Shown: positions 1 through 5,460 of the stretch, in pieces
How positions within the stretch are numbered: position 1 is the stretch's first letter
How the letters are laid out: each line of letters opens with the position of its first letter
NCBI GenBank assembly: GCA_947589405.1
Contig: CANQBT010000068.1
Coordinates: forward strand, 1-10,959
Length of the DNA stretch: 10,959 bases
From: an uncultured Clostridia bacterium
Lineage (GTDB): Bacteria; Bacillota; Clostridia; Lachnospirales; CAG-274
Direction: 5' to 3'
Program-made: the position numbers and the translations under genes
Notes under the pieces: model-generated
What the model saw: the letters and a program-made list of their open reading frames with translations, nothing else
What the model was told of the DNA's origin: nothing
Databases searched by the model: none

Positions 1-280
1 AGTAGGTCATAGCGTTCAGATATGTGTGTATAGAACCCTTATCCAGTATATTGAAGGGATCCTTCAGATCATAGTGCTCAGAACCGCACAGAACGCTGTG
101 CTCAACAATGTGCGCTGCACCTCTGTTATTTGAAGGCAGAGTCCTGAACGCTATCGAAAACACTCTTTCCTCATCATTGTTTTCAATATATATAAGCTTT
201 CCGCCGCCGGAATGGCTGTAAACATATGCAGTTGAATCAATATCTTCTATTTTTTCGCTGAATTCCGCTTTAAATGCCAT
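1..280 (-). CDS. M16C (PreP/Cym1-like) zinc metallopeptidase, N-terminal part, cut by window edge
   Basis: Only the first 93 codons are inside the window; the gene continues to the left. The translation carries the inverted zinc motif HxxEH as HIVEH (His57, Glu60, His61). It is followed by SVLCGSEHYDLKDPF and KGSIHTYLNAMTY, the pattern typical of the M16C subfamily (presequence protease, Cym1 and bacterial homologues) rather than short M16B processing peptidases. Members are usually close to 1000 residues and degrade peptides in a closed chamber. There is no signal peptide, so it is probably cytosolic. The start ATG at 278-280 lies inside the end of ispD (11-nt overlap), with a GGAG about 10 nt upstream, so the two genes are probably co-transcribed and translationally coupled. 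Family assignment is firm; substrate is unknown. Confidence 0.88.
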   Translation of the reverse strand, partial: MAFKAEFSEKIEDIDSTAYVYSHSGGGKLIYIENNDEERVFSIAFRTLPSNNRGAAHIVEHSVLCGSEHYDLKDPFNILDKGSIHTYLNAMTY

Positions 281-968
281 AATATCTTTTCTCCAGTATT
301 TTTTCACCAACATCAAGATCTTCAGGTGTAGTCAGTTTGATATTGTTATAGCTGCCCTCTACCATTTTGATCTTAACTCCCGTTCTCTCTGCCAGCATAG
401 AATCGTCTGTACCGTAATATCCGTCATCAAAGGCTTTTTTATACGCATTCATAATTATGCTGTATTTAAAGGCTTGAGGCGTTTGAGCAGCCCACAGCGT
501 ATTTCTTTCGGGAGTATCAGTAATATTATTGGACTTGTCGCATATCTTAATAGTATCCTTGACCTTTACGCCCATAACACAACCGCCGCATTCAAGAGCG
601 GTATCAATAAGCTCCTTTATATATTTGTTGTCTATGAAGGGACGAACTCCATCGTGAATAAGCACAACGTCACAGTCTTTGGAAACCTTTTTAAGTCCGT
701 TATATACGGAATCCTGTCTTTCATTCCCTCCGGCTGTTACGGTTTTTACCTTGCTATATCCGTATTTTGCCACAATATTTTTACTGACATAATCTATATC
801 TGTGCTTCCGCATACTATTATTATATCGTCTATGTACGGGCTTTTGTCAAAGGCTTCTATCGTATAGCTCAATACAGGCCTGCCCTTAAGCTCTAAATAC
901 TGCTTGGCAACAGCGCTTTTCATACGCTTGCCTGTGCCGGAAGCAGCTATTATAACTGTATTTTTCAT
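270..968 (-). CDS. ispD: 2-C-methyl-D-erythritol 4-phosphate cytidylyltransferase
   Basis: IspD joins CTP and 2-C-methyl-D-erythritol 4-phosphate to give CDP-ME, the third step of the MEP isoprenoid pathway, in the cytosol. The 232-residue product has the family hallmarks: nucleotide loop AASGTGKRM (residues 8-16) with Lys22 after it, GGxxRxxSV at 80-88, HDGVRPF at 105-111 (metal-binding Asp106), TPERNTLWAAQTPQ around Arg155, TDDS near 188, and NIKLTTPEDL with Lys211. Length is normal. The reading frame is open for 16 more codons upstream, but the Met at 968 is the true start: it aligns with the family N-terminus and has a GAGGTG ribosome site 7 nt upstream. The first glycine of the usual AAGxGxRM motif is Ser here, a common variant. 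It lies just upstream of, and overlaps, the M16C peptidase gene. A good promoter is at 988-1016. Confidence 0.96.
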   Translation of the reverse strand: MKNTVIIAASGTGKRMKSAVAKQYLELKGRPVLSYTIEAFDKSPYIDDIIIVCGSTDIDYVSKNIVAKYGYSKVKTVTAGGNERQDSVYNGLKKVSKDCDVVLIHDGVRPFIDNKYIKELIDTALECGGCVMGVKVKDTIKICDKSNNITDTPERNTLWAAQTPQAFKYSIIMNAYKKAFDDGYYGTDDSMLAERTGVKIKMVEGSYNNIKLTTPEDLDVGEKILEKRYYGI

Positions 969-987
969 TTTTTTCACCTCTATTATG

Positions 988-1016
988 ATTTTACCATTGA
1001 TGTTTGATTCTTGCAA
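988..1016 (-). promoter_or_regulatory. Promoter of ispD-M16C operon
   Basis: Reading the minus strand, a -35 TTGCAA (plus 1011-1016, 4/6 to consensus) and a -10 TAAAAT (plus 988-993, 5/6) are separated by exactly 17 bp. Transcription would start about 10 nt before the GAGGTG ribosome site of ispD. This is a prediction from motif match and spacing only. Confidence 0.65.
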
Positions 1017-1038
1017 GAGTATACTTTATATGTAAAGG

Positions 1039-1062
1039 GTTATATTGCATATGCAATATAAC
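1039..1062. repeat. 24-bp perfect palindrome between DUF1540 gene and ispD promoter
   Basis: The half site GTTATATTGCAT is followed directly by its exact reverse complement with no spacer. It lies 15 nt past the DUF1540 stop and 22 bp upstream of the ispD -35 box. It could act as a terminator stem for the DUF1540 mRNA or as a protein-binding operator. A zero-length loop and the lack of a clear U-run on the minus-strand transcript argue against a standard terminator. Confidence 0.6.
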
Positions 1063-1077
1063 TCTACGGCAGGGACA

Positions 1078-1236
1078 TTACATATATTCAAAGGATAAGC
1101 ACTCTGTTTCACAACAATCCTTTGCACAGTCGCAGTCCTTGCCGACTACTATATCAGTAAGAGTACAGTATTCTGCACTACGGTCGTGATACTTACATGA
1201 GTTTACTCTGCATTTGATTGAATGATTTGCTGACAT
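1078..1236 (-). CDS. Small cysteine-rich DUF1540 protein
   Basis: A 52-codon gene with nine cysteines. The N-terminal half, IKCRVNSCKYHD, then YCTLTDIVVG, and the end CCETECLSFEYM match the DUF1540 pattern (C-x-V-x-x-C-x-Y, a second Cys-containing strand, and a terminal C-x-S/T-F). The family is widespread in Firmicutes as tiny proteins thought to bind metal through cysteines; no biochemical role is established. The start ATG (1234-1236) has an excellent GGGAGGTGAT ribosome site with 8 nt between GGAGG and the ATG, which strongly supports expression. It is transcribed divergently from the M19 dipeptidase gene, 67 nt away, and is tandem with ispD, 109 nt upstream of it. I found no convincing promoter in the short divergent gap. 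Confidence 0.9.
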   Translation of the reverse strand: MSANHSIKCRVNSCKYHDRSAEYCTLTDIVVGKDCDCAKDCCETECLSFEYM

Positions 1237-1303
1237 ATTTATCACCTCCCGAATTTATTTTGTGCGGTATGGTATCAATTTATACGGAAAGGCACGGTTT
1301 TTT

Positions 1304-2200
1304 ATGATCAATTTTTTTGACTGTCATTGCGACACTCTTACAAAGGCTTTATTCAGCAATAAAGAGCTTTATAAAAACGATTTGCATATAGATATTGAAA
1401 GACTTGAAAAATATGGAAGCGTAGTGCAAATTTTTGCAATATGGCTGGATAGCCCTTATCTCAAAGCCCCCTTTGAAAATACTGTAAAGGCAATAGATTT
1501 CTTTGAAAAGCAAAAGGCAAAATACAGCCGTCATATTACAGATGATTTTAGTGACGATAAAAGAATAAGGGCAATACTCTCCATAGAAGGCGGTGAAGCT
1601 ATAGAAGGCGATATAGATAAGCTTCACTTTTTTAAAGACAGAGGCATAAGGCTAATGACACTTACATGGAATTATGAAAATGAAATAGGCTTTGGTGCGG
1701 CAACAGGCTCAGACAAAGGTCTTAAGGATATTGGAAAGGCTGTAGTCAAAGAAATGAATGATATGGATATGCTTATAGATGTTTCTCATCTTAACGAGAA
1801 GGGCTTTTGGGACGTGTATAATATTTCCGAAAAGCCTTTTATTGCGACACATTCCAATTCAAAGGCTCTGTGTCCTCATTTAAGAAATCTTACAGATGAC
1901 CAGATAAGAGCCATGAGCGAAAGAGGTTGTATGGTAGGCATAAATCTTTATCCGCCTTTTGTAGACGGACAAAAGGGCAGTACAGAAAATATACTCAGAC
2001 ATATAGACCATATTATGGATATAATGGGAGAAAATAATGTGGCAATAGGCTGTGATTTCGACGGAATATCCATATGTCCCGAAGAAATAGGAGATGTAAG
2101 CAGACTGTATGTCCTCTATAACAGAATAAGAGATATATGGGGTGCAAGAATTGCCGATAATATCTTTTATTACAATATGCTTGGTTTTCATAATTGGTAG
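1304..2200 (+). CDS. M19 membrane-dipeptidase-family zinc dipeptidase
   Basis: The product (298 residues from this start) belongs to peptidase family M19, zinc dipeptidases with a TIM-barrel fold related to renal dipeptidase. Visible metal and active-site residues are HCD at 8-10, the bridging Glu in SIEGGE (Glu95), His162 in DVSHL, His183 in ATHSN, and GCDFDG with Asp251. LTWNYEN (120-126) and the PHLRNLTDDQ segment (191-200) are also family hallmarks. No signal peptide or lipobox is seen, so it is likely cytosolic and acts on dipeptides taken up or released inside the cell. The frame opens at a GTG at 1262, but the ATG at 1304 starts where the family starts and has GGAAAGG 11 nt upstream, so 1304 is preferred. 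The C-terminus is short but includes the usual final helix (NIFYYNML). It is probably monocistronic, since the next gene has its own promoter. Confidence 0.9.
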   Translation: MINFFDCHCDTLTKALFSNKELYKNDLHIDIERLEKYGSVVQIFAIWLDSPYLKAPFENTVKAIDFFEKQKAKYSRHITDDFSDDKRIRAILSIEGGEAIEGDIDKLHFFKDRGIRLMTLTWNYENEIGFGAATGSDKGLKDIGKAVVKEMNDMDMLIDVSHLNEKGFWDVYNISEKPFIATHSNSKALCPHLRNLTDDQIRAMSERGCMVGINLYPPFVDGQKGSTENILRHIDHIMDIMGENNVAIGCDFDGISICPEEIGDVSRLYVLYNRIRDIWGARIADNIFYYNMLGFHNW

Positions 2201-2231
2201 GGTTTATTTTACCGTTTATCGTCTGTTTTTT

Positions 2232-2258
2232 ATAAGCTATTGTCAATATTCAGCTTAT
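2232..2258. repeat. Inverted repeat upstream of the Lrp-operon promoter
   Basis: ATAAGCT (2232-2238) and AGCTTAT (2252-2258) are exact inverted copies separated by 13 bp that themselves contain ATTGTCAAT. The end lies 10 bp before the -35 box at 2269. It may be a weak terminator for the dipeptidase gene (followed by TTTTCTC) or an operator for the Lrp-type regulator encoded just downstream. Confidence 0.4.
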
Positions 2259-2268
2259 TTTTCTCTAT

Positions 2269-2297
2269 TTGACTTTATTTTGCCGATGTAGTATACT
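2269..2297 (+). promoter_or_regulatory. Promoter of the lrp-aminotransferase-sirtuin operon
   Basis: TTGACT (2269-2274, 5/6 to consensus) and TATACT (2292-2297, 5/6) are spaced by exactly 17 bp. The predicted start near 2304 leaves a leader of about 25 nt containing the AAAGGAG ribosome site of the first gene. Confidence 0.8.
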
Positions 2298-2328
2298 TAA
2301 AGGAAGTAAAAGCGAAAGGAGATTTATT

Positions 2329-2823
2329 ATGCAGGATATTAAGAACATTTTACTTGAAATATTGGAAAAGAACAGCAGAGTCAGCCTTGAAGACTTGGCG
2401 GCAATGCTGGGAAAGAGTACCGATGAAATAGCGGCGGCGCTTGATGAACTGCAGAGGGATCAGATAATTTGCGGCTACACTACACTTATAAACTGGGATA
2501 AGACAGACAGAGAATTTGTTACAGCTATGATAGAGGTCAAGGTAACTCCCCAGAGAGACAGCGGCTTTGAGAAAATAGCTGAAAGGATATATGGTTTTGA
2601 CGATGTTAAGGCAGTTTATCTTATGGCAGGAGCCTATGACCTCCTTGTTATGATGGACGGCAAGAATATAAAGGAGATCTCACACTTTATTTCAGACAAG
2701 CTTTCACCTCTTGATAACGTACTCAGTACATCTACTCATTTTGTACTTAAGAAATACAAGGAGCATGGCATTATCATGGAGAAAAAGCGTGAAAAGGACG
2801 AAAGGATGATTGTAACACCATGA
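2329..2823 (+). CDS. Lrp/AsnC-family transcriptional regulator
   Basis: A 164-residue regulator with an N-terminal winged helix-turn-helix (about residues 3-60; SRVSLEDLAAMLGKSTDEI covers the first HTH helices) and a C-terminal RAM ligand-binding/oligomerisation domain (about 65-143). The RAM hallmark is LMAGAYDLLVMM, with Gly101, Tyr103 and Asp104. Members sense amino acids and often control adjacent amino-acid metabolism genes and themselves. The frame is open from 2269, but the ATG at 2329 has AAAGGAG 7 nt upstream and starts where family members start. The stop overlaps the aminotransferase start (ATGA), so the regulator and the enzyme are co-expressed. A tail of about 20 charged residues after the RAM domain is an extension. 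The likely effector is an amino acid handled by the downstream aminotransferase; this is inference from context. Confidence 0.93.
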   Translation: MQDIKNILLEILEKNSRVSLEDLAAMLGKSTDEIAAALDELQRDQIICGYTTLINWDKTDREFVTAMIEVKVTPQRDSGFEKIAERIYGFDDVKAVYLMAGAYDLLVMMDGKNIKEISHFISDKLSPLDNVLSTSTHFVLKKYKEHGIIMEKKREKDERMIVTP

Positions 2824-4013
2824 TGAAGCCAAAAGACTTTGTAGCCCACAAGGTGCAGATAATGCCCTGGTCGGGAATAAGGAAATTTTTTGATATAGCA
2901 AACGAAATGGAGGGCGTTATCTCTTTGGGAGTCGGCGAGCCTGATTTTGACACTCCATGGGCAATAAGAGAAAAGGGCATATACAGCCTTGAAAAGGGCA
3001 AGACTGTGTATTCCTCAAATGCAGGTCTTATGGAGCTGAGGAAGGAGATAAATAATTATCTCACAAGAAGCATAGGCATAAGCTATGACCCTGCTCACGA
3101 GATAATAGTGACTGTAGGCGCAAGCGAAAGCATTGATCTTGCTTTAAGGGCAATTATAAACGAAGGAGATGAGGTGCTTGTTCCCGAGCCTTCATATGTA
3201 AGCTATAAGCCCTGTGTTACAATGGCAGACGGTGTTCCCATTGTAGTAAATACAAAGGCTGAAAACAACTTTAAGCTTACTCCTGAGGATATTGCAGACA
3301 AGATAACCGATAAGACAAAGGCGCTTCTTCTTCCATATCCCAATAATCCTACAGGTGCTATTATGGAAAAGAAAGACCTTGAAAAATTGGCGGAATTCCT
3401 CAAGGATAAGAATATACTTGTTATAAGCGATGAGATATACTCAGAGCTTACATATGGCGATAAGAAGCATTGTTCTATCGCTTCAATAGACTATATGAGG
3501 GACAGGACAATAGTTATAAACGGCTTTTCAAAGTCCTATGCCATGACAGGCTGGAGATTAGGCTATGCAGCAGGACCGACGGATATTATTTCCGCTATGA
3601 CCAAGATACATCAGTACTGTATAATGTGTGCGCCGACTACAAGCCAGCACGCAGCTGTTGAGGCGCTTAGAAGCTGTGATGACGCTGTTGCAGCTATGAG
3701 AAGGGAATATGACAGAAGAAGGCGCTTTATGAGGAAGGGCTTTCTGGATATGGGTCTGGACTGCTATGAAGCTCAGGGAGCCTTTTATCTCTTCCCATGT
3801 ATAAAATCTACAGGGCTTACATCAGATGAATTCTGCGAAAGACTTCTCTTTGAAGAAAAGGTTGCTGTTGTGCCGGGTACGGCATTTGGCGAATGCGGAG
3901 AGGGCTTTATAAGATGCTCATACGCCTATTCGGTAGATGAGATAAGAGTCGCCCTTGAAAAGATAGCTGATTTTGTTAATAAGCTTAAAACAGAAAAGAG
4001 TGATAATAAATGA
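2820..4013 (+). CDS. PLP-dependent class I/II aminotransferase
   Basis: A 397-residue fold-type I aminotransferase. The PLP-binding Lys238 sits in NGFSKSYAMTGWRLGY, a clean class-I signature. Other cofactor residues are Asn176 in YPNNPTG, Asp204 and Tyr207 in SDEIYSE, and Arg365 in FIRCSYA binds the substrate carboxylate. Length is normal. It resembles the broad group annotated as aspartate, alanine or aromatic aminotransferases; sequence alone does not settle the amino acid used. The gene starts at an ATG overlapping the regulator stop by 4 nt; the second codon is also ATG (2823), so either may be used. It overlaps the sirtuin gene by 4 nt at its end. Pairing with an Lrp-type regulator suggests control by its own substrate or product. 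Confidence 0.93.
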   Translation: MMKPKDFVAHKVQIMPWSGIRKFFDIANEMEGVISLGVGEPDFDTPWAIREKGIYSLEKGKTVYSSNAGLMELRKEINNYLTRSIGISYDPAHEIIVTVGASESIDLALRAIINEGDEVLVPEPSYVSYKPCVTMADGVPIVVNTKAENNFKLTPEDIADKITDKTKALLLPYPNNPTGAIMEKKDLEKLAEFLKDKNILVISDEIYSELTYGDKKHCSIASIDYMRDRTIVINGFSKSYAMTGWRLGYAAGPTDIISAMTKIHQYCIMCAPTTSQHAAVEALRSCDDAVAAMRREYDRRRRFMRKGFLDMGLDCYEAQGAFYLFPCIKSTGLTSDEFCERLLFEEKVAVVPGTAFGECGEGFIRCSYAYSVDEIRVALEKIADFVNKLKTEKSDNK

Positions 4014-4753
4014 AATATGAAGAGCTTACGGAAATAGTCAAAAATAGTGATAATATAGTCTTTTTAGGCGGAGCGGGAGTGTCTACGGAAAGCAATATCC
4101 CCGACTTCAGAAGCGAGGACGGTCTTTACAAGGCTAAGACTAAATATGGCTATTCCCCTGAAACACTTATAAGCAGAAGCTTCTTTGACAGAAATACGGA
4201 AATGTTTTATGACTATTACAAAAATAACCTTATATATCTTGACGCAAAGCCCAACAAGGCTCATTATGCCCTTGCTGAGCTTGAAAAAATGGGTAAGCTG
4301 AAGGCTGTGGTCACGCAGAACATAGACGGACTCCATCAGCTTGCAGGCAGCAAAAAGGTATATGAGATACATGGCAGCGTTCACAGGAATTACTGTATGA
4401 AGTGCCATAAGTTCTATACGTCTGAGGATATTATCAAAATGGAAGGCGTTCCTTACTGCCAATGCGGAGGTATAATAAAGCCTGACGTTGTGCTCTATGA
4501 AGAGGGCCTTGACGATGAGGTATGGAGTGGTGCCTACAGCGCTATAAGAAATGCCGATGTGCTTATTGTAGGCGGGACCTCTCTTGTGGTATATCCGGCA
4601 GCAGGTCTTGTGGGTATATACAAGGGAAATGACCTTGTGCTTATAAATAAGAGCGAGACCGCTTATGACGTAAGGGCAAAGCTTGCCATACATGAAAGTA
4701 TAGGTCAGGTGCTCTCAACAGTTGTAGATAATTTGAAGCAATATGCCGAATAG
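4010..4753 (+). CDS. cobB: Sir2-family NAD-dependent protein deacylase
   Basis: A 247-residue sirtuin that would remove acyl groups from protein lysines using NAD+, giving nicotinamide and O-acyl-ADP-ribose. Motifs in order: GAGVSTESNIPDFRS (21-35, NAD pocket), TQNIDGLH (102-109), catalytic His121 in EIHGS, a structural zinc site Cys129, Cys132, Cys150 and Cys152, IIKPDVVLYEE (155-165), GGTSLVVYPA and the NKS loop. The second zinc pair is C-x-C rather than C-x-x-C. The usual Gly of SGIPDFR is Asn. The class I bacterial CobB features that mark desuccinylases (Tyr/Arg in the acyl pocket) are not evident. It is the third gene of the operon, joined to the aminotransferase by an ATGA overlap, and is followed by a strong terminator. 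Targets are unknown. Confidence 0.94.
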   Translation: MKYEELTEIVKNSDNIVFLGGAGVSTESNIPDFRSEDGLYKAKTKYGYSPETLISRSFFDRNTEMFYDYYKNNLIYLDAKPNKAHYALAELEKMGKLKAVVTQNIDGLHQLAGSKKVYEIHGSVHRNYCMKCHKFYTSEDIIKMEGVPYCQCGGIIKPDVVLYEEGLDDEVWSGAYSAIRNADVLIVGGTSLVVYPAAGLVGIYKGNDLVLINKSETAYDVRAKLAIHESIGQVLSTVVDNLKQYAE

Positions 4754-4785
4754 CATATATTTTGCTGTTGCATACAGGTAAATAA

Positions 4786-4825
4786 AAATAAACCTCCGTT
4801 GCAAAATGTAAACGGAGGTTTATTT
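4786..4825. terminator. Bidirectional rho-independent terminator
   Basis: A 15-bp perfect stem (4786-4800 with 4811-4825; core AACCTCCGTT/AACGGAGGTT) closes a 10-nt loop. It lies 32 nt past the sirtuin stop and 14 nt past the stop of the convergent gene ending at 4840. T-rich runs occur on both strands (TTTATTT on plus, TTTATTTTTATTT on minus), so it can end transcription from both directions. Confidence 0.9.
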
Positions 4826-4839
4826 GAGTTTAAAAGCAT

Positions 4840-5436
4840 TTATTTAAAGCTTTTTTTGATTATAATATCTACCTTTTTGCCCTTAACGCCTACAATAACA
4901 TCATCGGCAATATTTGCTATGATTGATTTTTCCAGTTCGTCCCATTCTTCGGAATCGTTGTCTACATTGTTCTTGTAGCTGTTAAGAGACCATGAGTTTG
5001 CGTACATAGCTTCGGCTCCTGCGCCCATGTCATAAAAATCAAACCAGCCGTTTTCGGCTCCCATTTTGGATACCTCTATAAAATCACCAAGCATATTTGC
5101 GGCTACAAGCTTTATTTTACCCATTATACCTGCTCCGGCAGCATTTTTTCCCGAGCTTGAAACAGAAAGTATATTTTCTCTGTCAAATATGGAAATTCCC
5201 TTTGATTTAACGACTGCATGGAGTTCAAAGTCCATTCCGTTATTTTCTATCCAGAATTCCCCGCTTCCTATTTCAAGAAGCTCAGGCAGCATACTTACAA
5301 GCTCTTCTGCAAGAAGTCTGAGGTATAATGTCTGCTTTTTATCAAGCTTGTTGTATTCGGCGGATCTTTCCGCCTCTGTAAATATGCTGTCGTATGTTGA
5401 TCTGTCATTTGAAATTGTACAAATATCTGTTTTCAT
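4840..5436 (-). CDS. Conserved hypothetical protein resembling a GHKL (RsbW-like) fold without ATP motifs
   Basis: A 198-residue soluble protein, last gene of the STAS/SpoIIE operon, 24 nt after the phosphatase stop with ribosome site AAGAAGGA 6 nt before the ATG. The segment YLRLLAEELVSMLPELL (38-54) looks like the long helix that carries the N-box in histidine-kinase-like ATPases. It is followed by a strand pair (EFWIENNGMDFELHAVV, 60-76). The C-terminus (about 167-197, ending DVIVGVKGKKVDIIIKKSF) resembles the last strands of RsbW-type kinases. The conserved N-box Asn is absent, and no DxGxG box is visible. The block LSVSSSGKNAAGAGIMGKI (90-108) could be a remnant G2 loop or a new motif. 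I infer a pseudo-kinase or binding partner in the switch, not an active kinase; the fold call is tentative. Function unknown. Confidence 0.85.
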   Translation of the reverse strand: MKTDICTISNDRSTYDSIFTEAERSAEYNKLDKKQTLYLRLLAEELVSMLPELLEIGSGEFWIENNGMDFELHAVVKSKGISIFDRENILSVSSSGKNAAGAGIMGKIKLVAANMLGDFIEVSKMGAENGWFDFYDMGAGAEAMYANSWSLNSYKNNVDNDSEEWDELEKSIIANIADDVIVGVKGKKVDIIIKKSFK

Positions 5437-5460
5437 ATTTATTCCTTCTTTCAGTACTCT

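Noticed and set aside
474..896. 140-codon plus-strand open frame
   Set aside because: It lies fully inside ispD on the other strand; low-complexity Tyr/Ile-rich translation typical of antisense frames.
969..1016. Extended N-terminus of IspD starting at 1016
   Set aside because: The extra 16 codons overlap the promoter and ribosome site; family alignment begins at the Met at 968.
1262..1303. GTG start for the M19 dipeptidase, 14 codons upstream
   Set aside because: The added residues precede the family start, and no ribosome site fits the GTG; the ATG at 1304 is better.
4064..4693. 209-codon minus-strand open frame opposite the sirtuin gene
   Set aside because: It is antisense to a gene with complete sirtuin motifs, has no ribosome site I can see, and its translation shows no family pattern.
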